Below are positions 23,855 through 31,855 of a stretch of 46,277 nucleotides of DNA, piece by piece. Below the pieces are notes generated by a model. The model worked only from the letters and a program-made list of their open reading frames with translations. It had not been told where the DNA came from and ran no database searches. Numbering within the stretch: position 1 is the stretch's first letter; every line of letters starts with the position of its first letter. A program made the translations under genes and the position numbers. This DNA is from JANMMJ01 sp964543235 (GTDB lineage Bacteria > Pseudomonadota > Alphaproteobacteria > Rhizobiales > Aestuariivirgaceae): positions 1 through 46,277 of the forward strand of contig CAZIXE010000028.1 of NCBI GenBank assembly GCA_964543235.1, in the 5' to 3' direction.

Positions 23855-25216
23855 ATGATCAAGAAAGTTGTATTCGGCGCCGCGCTTGGCGCCATGCTGG
23901 CATCAAGCCCGGCATTGGCAGAGCTCAAGTTTGCGCCGGGGGAAGACGGGCGCTTCAACTGGGCCAACTACGAAGACCTCAAGAAGGTCGATCTCAAGGG
24001 CGAGACGCTCACCATCTTCGGGCCATGGCGCGGCGACGACGAAATCCTGGTGCAGTCGGTGCTCGACTATTTCCGCGAGGCGACCGGCGCCGAGGTCAAG
24101 TACTCGTCCTCGGAAAACTACGAGCAGCAGATCGTCATCGACACGCAGGCCGGAAGCCCGCCCAACATCGCGGTGCTGCCGCAGCCGGGCCTGCTCGCCG
24201 ACCTCGCATCCAAAGGACTGCTGGTGCCGCTCGACGATGCGACCAAGCAGTTCGTCAACGACAATTACGGGGCAGGCTCGTCATGGGTGCAGCTCGGCAC
24301 CTACAAGGACAAGGACGGGCAGGAGAAGTATTTCGCCTTCCCCTACAAGGTCGATCTCAAGAGCCTCGTGTGGTACAGCCCGGAGAATTTCGCCGATGCG
24401 GGCTACGAGATTCCGCAGAGCATGGAAGACCTGATCGCGCTGTCCGACAAGATCGTCGCCGACGGTGGCAAGCCCTGGTGCATCGGGCTTGGCTCGGGCG
24501 GCGCCACGGGCTGGCCGGCGACAGACTGGGTCGAAGACATCATGCTGCGCACGCAGGCGCCCGAGGTTTACGACAAGTGGGTCACCAACGGGATCAGGTT
24601 CGACGATCCCGCCGTAGTCAACGCCATCGAGATTTTCGGGTCCTTCGCCAAGAATGACGCCTATGTCGATGGCGGGGCCGCGGGCGTTGCCTCGACCGAC
24701 TTCCGCGACAGCCCCAAGGGCCTGTTCTCGACTCCGCCCAAGTGCTACATGCACCGGCAGGCATCGTTCATTCCGACCTTCTTCCCGGAGGGGACCAAGC
24801 TCGGCGAGGGCCAGGATGCCGATTTCTTCTATTTCCCGCCCTATGCCGGCAAGCCCGAACTCGGCCGGCCGGTGCTCGGCGCAGGCACACTGTTCACCAT
24901 CACCAAGGACTCGAAGGCGGCACGGGCCTTCATCGAATTCCTCAAGATGCCGCTGGCGCATGAGCTGTGGATGGCCCAGTCGGGCTTCCTGACGCCGCTC
25001 AAGTCGGTGAACAAGGAGGCTTACGCCAACGAGACGCTCAAGAAGGAAGGCGAGATCCTGACGAGCGCCACGACCTTCCGCTTCGACGGCTCCGACCTGA
25101 TGCCGGGCAAGATCGGCGCCGGCGCCATGTGGACCGGCATGGTGGATTTCGTCGGCGGCAAGTCGGCAGCCGACGTGGCGGCGGCGATCCAGAAGTCCTG
25201 GGACGAGATCAAGTAG
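23855..25216 (+). CDS. aglE: Alpha-glucoside ABC transporter substrate-binding protein
   Basis: This 453-residue extracytoplasmic binding protein (family 1) has a signal peptide of about 22 residues (ending PALA) and the AglE text: LKGETLTIFGPWRGDDEILVQSVL, PPNIAVLPQPGLLADLA, FPYKVDLKSLVWYSPE, and WPATDWVEDIMLR with LGSGGATGW. AglE proteins bind alpha-glucosides such as sucrose, maltose and trehalose. A strong GGGAGGAAGG ribosome site precedes the ATG. It is the first gene of the agl-thu operon and is followed by a stable stem-loop before aglF. Confidence 0.93.
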   Translation: MIKKVVFGAALGAMLASSPALAELKFAPGEDGRFNWANYEDLKKVDLKGETLTIFGPWRGDDEILVQSVLDYFREATGAEVKYSSSENYEQQIVIDTQAGSPPNIAVLPQPGLLADLASKGLLVPLDDATKQFVNDNYGAGSSWVQLGTYKDKDGQEKYFAFPYKVDLKSLVWYSPENFADAGYEIPQSMEDLIALSDKIVADGGKPWCIGLGSGGATGWPATDWVEDIMLRTQAPEVYDKWVTNGIRFDDPAVVNAIEIFGSFAKNDAYVDGGAAGVASTDFRDSPKGLFSTPPKCYMHRQASFIPTFFPEGTKLGEGQDADFFYFPPYAGKPELGRPVLGAGTLFTITKDSKAARAFIEFLKMPLAHELWMAQSGFLTPLKSVNKEAYANETLKKEGEILTSATTFRFDGSDLMPGKIGAGAMWTGMVDFVGGKSAADVAAAIQKSWDEIK

Positions 25217-25245
25217 GGCCGTTCCTCCCGGCCTTGGCTGAACTG

Positions 25246-25274
25246 CTTCCGGGCGGCATCGCGCCGTCCGGAAG
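25246..25274 (+). repeat. Intercistronic stem-loop between aglE and aglF
   Basis: A 12-bp stem (25246-25257 with 25263-25274, one G-T wobble) closes a 5-nt loop in the 91-nt gap after the binding-protein gene. The downstream bases TCTTCT are only weakly T-rich. Such hairpins after binding-protein genes often protect the upstream mRNA or cause partial termination, so that the binding protein is made in excess over the permeases. The hairpin is seen; the effect is inferred. Confidence 0.65.
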
Positions 25275-25307
25275 TCTTCTCCATCGCTTCACCCGGAGCC
25301 AGCGATC

Positions 25308-26324
25308 ATGCTTTCGCAGATACTGTATGCGCTTTTCACCGTGGTGGTCGGCGTCGGCGGCTGCCTCGGCTATTTCTACCTGTCGAACCTCGCACTCGAC
25401 GCGATGTTTCCCGCGAGTGCGCGCAACGACGCGCAAGCGGTACGCAATCTCAAGATCCAGTCGGCGGTGCGGCCGTGGCTGTTTCTCGGCCCGGCCCTCA
25501 TCCTGCTCACCATCTATCTGATCTACCCGGTATTCCAGACGGTCTGGCTGTCGTTCCACGATCGCGGTGGCGAAACCTTTGTGGGCGGCGCCAACTATGC
25601 CTGGGCGATCAACGACAGCCAGTTCCGGCAGTCGATCTTCAACAATTTCCTGTGGCTGCTGGTGGTGCCGGCGGCCTGCACATTCTTCGGGCTGATCATC
25701 GCGGTGCTCACCGACCGCATCTGGTGGGGCAACATCGCCAAGAGCCTGATCTTCCTGCCGCTGGCCATCTCCTTCGTCGGCGCATCGGTGATCTGGAAAT
25801 TCGTCTACGACTACCGCGGCGAGGGCCAGGAGCAGATCGGGCTGCTCAATGCCGTCGTGGAGTTCTTCGGCGGCAGTCCGCAGGTGTGGATCTCGATGCC
25901 GTTCTGGAACAACTTCTTCCTGATGGTGATCCTGATCTGGATCCAGACCGGCTTTGCCACCGTCATTCTCGGGGCGGCGCTGCGCGGCGTGCCGGAGGAT
26001 ACGCTGGAGGCGGCGGTCATCGACGGGGCAGGACCCTTCAAGATCTTCTGGCGCATCATGGTGCCGCAGATCATGACCACCATCGTGGTGGTGTGGACGA
26101 CGATCACCGTGCTGGTGCTCAAGGTGTTCGATATCGTGCTCACCATGACCAACGGCCAGTGGGACACGCAGGTGCTCGCCAACCTGATGTTCGACTGGAT
26201 GTTCCGCGGCGGCGGCGATTTCGGCCGTGGCGCGGCGATTGCCATCGTCATCATGCTGGCGGTGCTGCCGATCATGATCTGGAACATCCGTCAGGCGCGC
26301 GCCGAACAGCGGGGAGGGCACTGA
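25308..26324 (+). CDS. aglF: Alpha-glucoside ABC transporter permease
   Basis: This 338-residue inner-membrane permease has the AglF opening (a membrane segment VVVGVGGCLGYFYLSNLALD, then a short charged stretch) before five more membrane segments. The MalF/UgpA-type loop reads EDTLEAAVIDGAGPFKIFWRIMVPQI near residue 230 and docks onto the ATPase. The start at 25308 follows CCGGAG. It is separated from aglG by a single base. Together with AglG it forms the channel of the importer. Confidence 0.93.
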   Translation: MLSQILYALFTVVVGVGGCLGYFYLSNLALDAMFPASARNDAQAVRNLKIQSAVRPWLFLGPALILLTIYLIYPVFQTVWLSFHDRGGETFVGGANYAWAINDSQFRQSIFNNFLWLLVVPAACTFFGLIIAVLTDRIWWGNIAKSLIFLPLAISFVGASVIWKFVYDYRGEGQEQIGLLNAVVEFFGGSPQVWISMPFWNNFFLMVILIWIQTGFATVILGAALRGVPEDTLEAAVIDGAGPFKIFWRIMVPQIMTTIVVVWTTITVLVLKVFDIVLTMTNGQWDTQVLANLMFDWMFRGGGDFGRGAAIAIVIMLAVLPIMIWNIRQARAEQRGGH

Positions 26325-26325
26325 C

Positions 26326-27468
26326 ATGCTGGACCGTATCAGGCTCGAACCGTCGCGGTTTGCCCTGCATTTCGCCGTGCTGCTGATCGTGGCGATCTGG
26401 ACGCTGCCGACCGCCGGCCTCCTGGTCAGTTCGCTTCGCGACAAAGACCAGATCGCCGTCTCGGGCTGGTGGACGGCGCTCGCCACTTCGGAGCAGCGCG
26501 ACCAGGCCCGGGTCAAGGGCAAGGCGGATCAGGTGGAGCAGGGCGGCAAGTTCGTGATCTCCGGCAATCTGTTCGAGGGAGCCGGAAGTGCCGGCACGGT
26601 CACCGCCTGGGGCACCAACATCAACCGGCCGGGCGAATTTGCGGCCGGCGAAACCGCCGATCTCGGCAAGGGACAGGTGCTCACCGTCAATGAGGACGGC
26701 TCCTATGTGATGACTTCACCGCAAGCATTCGAGGACGAGCGCGGCCGGCGGGTGTTCTACGTCTCCTCCGTGCCGCCGCGGTTCACCACCGAAAACTACC
26801 AGACCGTGCTGTTCGCCGAAGGGATCGGCCGGTCTTTCGTCAATTCACTCACCGTCACCATCCCGGCGACCATCATCCCGATCCTGATTGCGGCGTTCGC
26901 CGCCTATGCGCTCGCCTGGATGAAGCTGCCGGGACGCGGCCTCATCATCGCGGTGATCGTCGGCCTGCTGGTCGTGCCACTGCAGATGTCGTTGATCCCG
27001 CTGCTCAAGATCTACAACGCGACCGGCTTCCTGTCGAAAACCTATCTCGGCATCTGGCTGGCACATACCGGCTTCGGCCTGCCGTTCGCCATCTATCTGC
27101 TGCGCAGCTATATCGCCGGCCTGCCCAAGGATCTCATCGAGTCGGCGCAGGTCGACGGCGCCAACGATTTCAAGATTTTCCGCCGCATCATCCTGCCGCT
27201 GTCGTTCCCGGCGCTGGCCTCCTTCGCGATCTTCCAGTTCCTGTGGGTGTGGAACGACCTGCTTGTGGCCATGGTGTTCCTCGGCAGCGAGCCCGACAAG
27301 GTGGTGCTCACTTTCCAGCTCAACTCGCTGCTGGGATCGCGCGGCGGCAACTGGGAAATCCTGACCGCCTCGGCATTCATCACCATCGTGGTGCCGCTCG
27401 TCGTGTTCTTCTCGCTGCAACGCTATTTCGTCCGCGGCCTGCTTGCGGGCTCTGTCAAGGGGGGCTGA
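26326..27468 (+). CDS. aglG: Alpha-glucoside ABC transporter permease with periplasmic insert
   Basis: This 380-residue permease is longer than MalG-type proteins because about 120 hydrophilic residues (roughly 43-163, from LRDKDQIAVSGWW to RFTTENYQTVL) lie between the first and second membrane segments, on the periplasmic side. This insert is typical of AglG. The remainder has the MalG layout with the docking loop PKDLIESAQVDGANDFKIFRRIILPLS. The start lies one base after the aglF stop, and aglK follows after 3 nt. Confidence 0.93.
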   Translation: MLDRIRLEPSRFALHFAVLLIVAIWTLPTAGLLVSSLRDKDQIAVSGWWTALATSEQRDQARVKGKADQVEQGGKFVISGNLFEGAGSAGTVTAWGTNINRPGEFAAGETADLGKGQVLTVNEDGSYVMTSPQAFEDERGRRVFYVSSVPPRFTTENYQTVLFAEGIGRSFVNSLTVTIPATIIPILIAAFAAYALAWMKLPGRGLIIAVIVGLLVVPLQMSLIPLLKIYNATGFLSKTYLGIWLAHTGFGLPFAIYLLRSYIAGLPKDLIESAQVDGANDFKIFRRIILPLSFPALASFAIFQFLWVWNDLLVAMVFLGSEPDKVVLTFQLNSLLGSRGGNWEILTASAFITIVVPLVVFFSLQRYFVRGLLAGSVKGG

Positions 27469-27471
27469 TTC

Positions 27472-28488
27472 ATGGCCGACATCAAGCTTACCAACCTCAA
27501 CAAGGCCTATGGTGCCGTCCACATCCTCAAGGATGTCAATCTCGACATCACGTCGGGCGAGTTCATCGTGTTCGTCGGCCCGTCAGGTTGCGGCAAGTCG
27601 ACGCTGCTGCGCACCATCTGCGGCCTGGAGAGCATCACGTCGGGCACGCTCGAAATCGACCATGCGGTTGTCAACGAGGTGCCGCCATCGAAGCGCGGCA
27701 TCGCCATGGTGTTCCAGTCCTATGCGCTCTATCCGCACATGAGCGTGTTCGAAAATATCGGCTTTGCACTGGAAAACCAGGGCCTGCCCCGGGCGGAGAT
27801 CAAGCAGAGGGTCGAGAAAGTCGCCGACATGCTGCAGCTCACGCCGTATCTGACCCGGCTGCCAAAGGCATTGTCGGGCGGACAGCGGCAGCGCGTCGCC
27901 ATCGGCCGGGCGATCGTGCGCGGCGCCAAGGTGTTCCTGTTCGATGAGCCATTGTCCAACCTCGATGCGGCGCTCAGGGTCCAGACCCGCATGGAAATCG
28001 CCAAGCTCAAGCGCTCGATGCCGAACACGACCATGATCTACGTGACCCATGACCAGGTGGAGGCGATGACGCTGGCCGACCGGATCGTGGTGCTGCAGGC
28101 CGGCAAGGTCGAGCAGGTCGGATCGCCGATGGAGCTTTATGAGCGGCCCGGCAATATCTTCGTGGCGGGGTTCATCGGGTCGCCGAAGATGAACTTCATC
28201 AATGGCGCGCCGGCGGCGCAGTTCGGGGCTCACACGGTCGGGGTAAGGCCCGAGCATATTGTGGTCTCCGACAAGAAAGGCGCGAAGGATGCGCTTGCCG
28301 GCACGGTCGAATACGCCGAAGTCCTGGGCAGCGACAGCTTCCTTTATGTGACGACGCCCGGCGGGCTGCTCACGATCCGCCAGGAGGGCAAGACCGGTTT
28401 CAACCCGGGACAGCCGGTCTGGTACAGCTTCATGGCGAAACATGTGCACCGCTTCGGCGAAGACGGCAGGAGGCTTGCAGGCAAATGA
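27472..28488 (+). CDS. aglK: Alpha-glucoside ABC transporter ATPase (UgpC/MalK family)
   Basis: This 338-residue cytoplasmic ATPase has Walker A GPSGCGKST (36-44), the Q-loop in VFQSYALYPHMSV, signature LSGGQRQRVAIGRAI, Walker B VFLFDEPLSNLDA and the switch THDQVEAM. The C-terminal third is the TOBE-type regulatory domain (HTVGVRPEHIVV) of MalK-like proteins. Its stop overlaps the thuA start by ATGA, which ties the transporter and the catabolic genes into one transcript. Confidence 0.94.
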   Translation: MADIKLTNLNKAYGAVHILKDVNLDITSGEFIVFVGPSGCGKSTLLRTICGLESITSGTLEIDHAVVNEVPPSKRGIAMVFQSYALYPHMSVFENIGFALENQGLPRAEIKQRVEKVADMLQLTPYLTRLPKALSGGQRQRVAIGRAIVRGAKVFLFDEPLSNLDAALRVQTRMEIAKLKRSMPNTTMIYVTHDQVEAMTLADRIVVLQAGKVEQVGSPMELYERPGNIFVAGFIGSPKMNFINGAPAAQFGAHTVGVRPEHIVVSDKKGAKDALAGTVEYAEVLGSDSFLYVTTPGGLLTIRQEGKTGFNPGQPVWYSFMAKHVHRFGEDGRRLAGK

Positions 28489-29270
28489 CCATCCGCGTTG
28501 TGGTCTGGAACGAAAACGAACACGAACAAACCAACAAGCTGGTGCAACGGCTCTACCCCAACGGTATTCACAACGCCGTGGCCCGGGCTTTCGACGGCGA
28601 CAGGGACATCGTGGCCGGGACGGCCACGTTACAGGACGCGGAGCATGGGCTTCCGGCGGAGCGGCTGGCGCAGACCGACGTGCTGCTGTGGTGGGGGCAC
28701 AAGGTTCATGGAGCGGTATCCGACGCGGTGGTCGAGCGCGTGCAGCGGCGGGTGTGGGAGGGGATGGGTCTCATCGTCCTGCACTCCGGGCATTTCTCGA
28801 AGATCTTCAGGCGGCTGATGGGGACGCCGTGCTCACTGTCATGGCGCGAGGCCGGAGAAAGGGAGCGGTTGTGGGTCGTCAACCGCAACCATCCGATTGC
28901 CGCAGGGCTGCCACCTTACTTCGAGATCGAGCATGAAGAGATGTATGGCGAGCCGTTCACCATCCCCGAGCCGATGGAGACGGTCTTCATCTCGTGGTTC
29001 GAGGGCGGCGAGGTGTTCCGCTCAGGGGTGACCTATCAGCGCGGCGCAGGGCGCATCTTCTATTTCCGCCCGGGACACGAGGCCTATCCGACCTATCACA
29101 ATCAGCAGGTGCTGCAGGTCATCCGCAACGCGGTGCACTGGGCCTACAATCCGGCGCCGGCCTGGACGACGGTCGACGATGCGCCGAACGTGCCGCATGA
29201 CAAGGCGCCGGTGCCGCTCGAAGTGAAAGGCCCGCGCCTCCATGCGGAAGGGGAAGAGGGCTACCGCTGA
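28485..29270 (+). CDS. thuA: ThuA-domain protein, disaccharide 3-keto pathway
   Basis: This 261-residue protein is a full-length ThuA family member (glutamine-amidotransferase-like fold). Landmarks are VVWNENEHEQTNKLV, LLWWGHKVHGAVSD, GLIVLHSGHFSKIFRRLMG, HEEMYGEPF and the C-terminal GAGRIFYFRPGHEAYPTYHNQ. In Sinorhizobium and Agrobacterium, thuA and thuB act downstream of an ABC transporter in the use of trehalose, maltitol and sucrose isomers through 3-keto derivatives. The start overlaps the aglK stop (ATGA), and thuB follows after 2 nt. I infer the same role here with the agl importer. Confidence 0.9.
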   Translation: MTIRVVVWNENEHEQTNKLVQRLYPNGIHNAVARAFDGDRDIVAGTATLQDAEHGLPAERLAQTDVLLWWGHKVHGAVSDAVVERVQRRVWEGMGLIVLHSGHFSKIFRRLMGTPCSLSWREAGERERLWVVNRNHPIAAGLPPYFEIEHEEMYGEPFTIPEPMETVFISWFEGGEVFRSGVTYQRGAGRIFYFRPGHEAYPTYHNQQVLQVIRNAVHWAYNPAPAWTTVDDAPNVPHDKAPVPLEVKGPRLHAEGEEGYR

Positions 29271-29272
29271 AC

Positions 29273-30325
29273 ATGAAGAAAGTGCGTCTTCTGGTCCTCG
29301 GCACGGGCGCCATGGCGGCGAACCATGTCCGGCAATTCCAGACTGATCCCAGGGTTGCGGTCGTGGGTGGTGCCGACGTCGATCTGGCCCGCGCCCAAGC
29401 CTTTGCCAGCCGGCACGGATTGCGGGCGGCCTACGGAAATCTCGATCATGCGCTCGCGGCCGGGGGGTTCGACGCGGTGGCCAATGTGACGCCGGACAGT
29501 GCGCACCATCCGACGACAATGAAACTCATCGCCGCCGGAAAACACGTCCTGTGCGAGAAGCCGCTGGCCGAGAACTATCGTCTGGCAGCCGAGATGGCCG
29601 CTGCGGCGGAGGCGGCCGGCGTCGTCAACATGGTCAATCTCAGCTACCGCAACGTGGCAGCGCTGGAAGCGGCGAGATCGCTGGTCGCTTCAGGCGAGAT
29701 TGGCGAGGTGCGGCATGTCGAGGCGTCCTACCGGCAAAGCTGGCTGGTCGGCAATTTCTGGGGCGACTGGCGCAGCGATCCCAAATGGCTTTGGCGGCTG
29801 TCGCAGAAGCATGGCTCCAAAGGCGTGCTTGGCGACGTCGGCATCCACATCCTCGATTTCGTGACCCATGCCGTCGGCATGATGCCGCGGAGCCTGCAGG
29901 CACGGCTGAAGACGTTCCCCAAGGCCGACGGCGACCGCATCGGCGAGTATCCGCTCGATGCCAACGACAGTGCCGTCATGAGCATCGAGTTCGCGAATGG
30001 CGCACTCGGCACCATCCATACCAGCCGATTCATGACCGGATACGACAATGTGCTGAAGCTCGCCATCTTCGGCACGAAGGGCGCACTCGAACTCGATCAT
30101 GGCCTCGATTCCACGGTATTGCGGGCCTGCAGCGGGGAGGATGTCCATAACCTAGCCTGGCGGCGGGTGATCGCCGAGCCTGTCGTGCCGCTTTATCGCC
30201 GCTTCATCGCCGCCATCCTGTCCGGCAGCACGGCGGAGCCTTCTTTCCGGAGGGGAGCGGAACTGCAGAAGGTTCTCGACCTCTGCTTTGCCACCGAGGC
30301 CGGGGCCGGGGTGGTGCTTGCCTGA
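29273..30325 (+). CDS. thuB: ThuB-like Gfo/Idh/MocA-family oxidoreductase
   Basis: This 350-residue protein has an N-terminal Rossmann domain (VLGTGAMAANHV, residues 8-19), the family EKPLAENY motif near residue 94 and the Gfo/Idh C-terminal sheet domain with GVLGDVGIHILDFVTHAVG, where the Asp-x-x-x-His pair fits the usual catalytic set. With ThuA it is expected to oxidise C3 of a glucosyl unit in an imported disaccharide, with NAD(P) as cofactor. It is the last gene of the operon and ends 4 nt from the stop of the convergent fixK-type gene. Confidence 0.85.
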   Translation: MKKVRLLVLGTGAMAANHVRQFQTDPRVAVVGGADVDLARAQAFASRHGLRAAYGNLDHALAAGGFDAVANVTPDSAHHPTTMKLIAAGKHVLCEKPLAENYRLAAEMAAAAEAAGVVNMVNLSYRNVAALEAARSLVASGEIGEVRHVEASYRQSWLVGNFWGDWRSDPKWLWRLSQKHGSKGVLGDVGIHILDFVTHAVGMMPRSLQARLKTFPKADGDRIGEYPLDANDSAVMSIEFANGALGTIHTSRFMTGYDNVLKLAIFGTKGALELDHGLDSTVLRACSGEDVHNLAWRRVIAEPVVPLYRRFIAAILSGSTAEPSFRRGAELQKVLDLCFATEAGAGVVLA

Positions 30326-30329
30326 CAAG

Positions 30330-31121
30330 TCAGGCGGCGAGGGCCGCCGGCCGGGCCGGCGCCGGACGGGCGATTGGCAAGGGTACATCCATACAGGCAT
30401 CGCGCATCAGGGCTTCGGGATCCAGCACGGCGATGCGATGACCCTTGACGCGGATCAGGCCCTCGGCCGTGAGCTTGCTCAGCGTGCGGCAGACATGTTC
30501 GTTGGAAAGCCCCAGCGCGTCGGCAATGGCAACCTGGGTGACGGGCAGGTCGAACTGGCAGACGGCGCCGCCTTGCGGTGCGCCGAGGCGGTGCATCATC
30601 TGGGCGATGAAGCCCGCGACGCGCTCGCGGGCAGAGCGGCGGCCGAGGTTGGTCACATGGGTGTAGGCGCGGACCTCGCTGTCGGCGACAATCTCCGCCA
30701 CACGGATGGCAAGCGCGGGCACCCGCGACAGCAGCAGATAGAACTGGCGGGCGGGGATCGAGGCGACGGCGCAGGGCGTAACCGTTTCGATGCCGTAGCT
30801 GCTGTTGGCGCCCGAGGCGAAGCCCAGCAGCGAGCCGGGCAGGACGAAATCAAGGATCTGGCGCTTGCCATCGGGCAGGTTCTGCTGGCGCAGCGCCCAG
30901 CCGGACAGGATCACCGAAACGGTCTGGCAATCGGCCCCCTGGTCGAGAAGCGTGACAGAAGCATCGACGGTGCGCAGCGACCACTGAACCTGGCTCACCA
31001 GCTGGCGCTCGTGGTCGCCCAGTGCCGACAGGACGGCCGGACCAAAGAGAGTGCGGGCCACGCGCATGGGCAGGGCCTCGTTGCCGGTTACCATTGAATT
31101 GGTCTCGCGAACGCTGATCAT
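30330..31121 (-). CDS. fixK: Crp/Fnr-family regulator of FixK type
   Basis: This 263-residue regulator has a cyclic-nucleotide-binding-like beta barrel (about 30-150, GQ-type loop PGSLLGFASGANSSYG), a long dimer helix and a C-terminal winged helix with recognition helix LSNEHVCRTLSKL (near residue 207). The Glu and Arg that FNR and FixK use to read TTGAT are present, with Cys in place of the usual Ser. It lacks the N-terminal cysteine cluster of FNR, as FixK does. The ATG at 31121 follows GAGGAG. It lies downstream of fixLJ on the same strand, which suggests the FixL-FixJ-FixK cascade, with FixK acting on the TTGAT-N4-ATCAA boxes listed below. Confidence 0.82.
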   Translation of the reverse strand: MISVRETNSMVTGNEALPMRVARTLFGPAVLSALGDHERQLVSQVQWSLRTVDASVTLLDQGADCQTVSVILSGWALRQQNLPDGKRQILDFVLPGSLLGFASGANSSYGIETVTPCAVASIPARQFYLLLSRVPALAIRVAEIVADSEVRAYTHVTNLGRRSARERVAGFIAQMMHRLGAPQGGAVCQFDLPVTQVAIADALGLSNEHVCRTLSKLTAEGLIRVKGHRIAVLDPEALMRDACMDVPLPIARPAPARPAALAA

Positions 31122-31185
31122 GGGGCTCTCTCCTCTTTGAAGGCCCATGAAACATGAAGGGCGGACGGCTGCCTAGTTGGGGATT

Positions 31186-31220
31186 GTACCTGCGGGTCAG
31201 TACCTAGGTATTTCTACGCA
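31186..31220 (-). promoter_or_regulatory. Candidate FixJ-controlled promoter elements upstream of fixK
   Basis: The 110-nt gap between fixJ and fixK holds GTACCT repeated 14 bp apart (31186-31191 and 31200-31205), the perfect palindrome TACCTAGGTA (31201-31210) and, on the minus strand, TGCGTAGAAATACCTA (31220 to 31205). The fixK gene would be transcribed from here. FixJ is expected to bind upstream of fixK; assigning it to these bases is inference. Confidence 0.35.
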
Positions 31221-31231
31221 GGCGCAGAAAG

Positions 31232-31855
31232 TCACATCCGGCGGAGTTCGGCTGCCACGAGGCCGGCGGCCAGCGCCATCTGCACGAGTTCCGCGACGCT
31301 GCCAACCTGCATCTTCAGCATGAGGTGGGCGCGGTGGTTTTCCACGGTGCGGGGGCTGATTCCCAGCTCATAGGCAATGAGCTTGTTGGGGTGGCCGGCG
31401 ATCAGATACTGCAGCACGTCGCGCTCGCGCGGGGTCAGTTCGGCAATGCGGCTGCGGGCCGCGCTGGCTGCCGCTGCGGCGGCCCGGCGGGCCAGGCCGT
31501 TGCGGATGGCCGAAACCAGACTGTCGGTATCAACAGGCTTCTCGATGAAATCTATGGCGCCGGACTTGAGGGCGCGCACCGCACTCGGCACGTCGGCATT
31601 GCCGGTCATGATGATGATGGGCAGATCCTTGTCCCGGTCGCGCAGCCGCGCCTGGAGTTCGAGACCGGACATGCCCGGCATGTGAATGTCGGCAACCACA
31701 CAGCCGGCATGGGCCGGATCGAAGGCAGCGAGAAAGTCCGGTGCGGTCGCAAAGGTGGTGACGGCGAAGCCCTTGGAGGCGAGCAGCTGCTCGAGGGAAT
31801 CGCGCATCGCCTCGTCGTCGTCAATGACATAGACGAGCGGGCCGGCCGACATCAT
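31232..31855 (-). CDS. fixJ: FixJ-type response regulator
   Basis: This 207-residue response regulator has a receiver domain (VYVIDDDEAMRDSL, phospho-acceptor Asp56 in VVADIHMPGMSG, Thr in IIMTGNADVP and Lys in DFIEKPVD) and a C-terminal LuxR-type helix-turn-helix (LTPRERDVLQYLIAGHPNKLIAYELGISPRTVENHRA). An alanine-rich linker joins them. The first ATG overlaps the fixL stop by ATGA; a second ATG follows directly. It should be phosphorylated by FixL at low oxygen and activate fixK. Confidence 0.93.
   Translation of the reverse strand: MMSAGPLVYVIDDDEAMRDSLEQLLASKGFAVTTFATAPDFLAAFDPAHAGCVVADIHMPGMSGLELQARLRDRDKDLPIIIMTGNADVPSAVRALKSGAIDFIEKPVDTDSLVSAIRNGLARRAAAAAASAARSRIAELTPRERDVLQYLIAGHPNKLIAYELGISPRTVENHRAHLMLKMQVGSVAELVQMALAAGLVAAELRRM

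Noticed and set aside
30321..30348. Bidirectional terminator between thuB and fixK (CCTGAC/GTCAGG palindrome and GGCGGC/GCCGCC hairpin)
   Set aside because: Stems are only 6 bp, no T-run follows on either strand, and both lie over the stop codons or inside fixK coding sequence.
30330..31121. Oxygen-sensing FNR with an iron-sulfur cluster
   Set aside because: The N-terminal Cys cluster of FNR is missing. The cysteines present are scattered, so a FixK-type protein without its own cluster is the better call.
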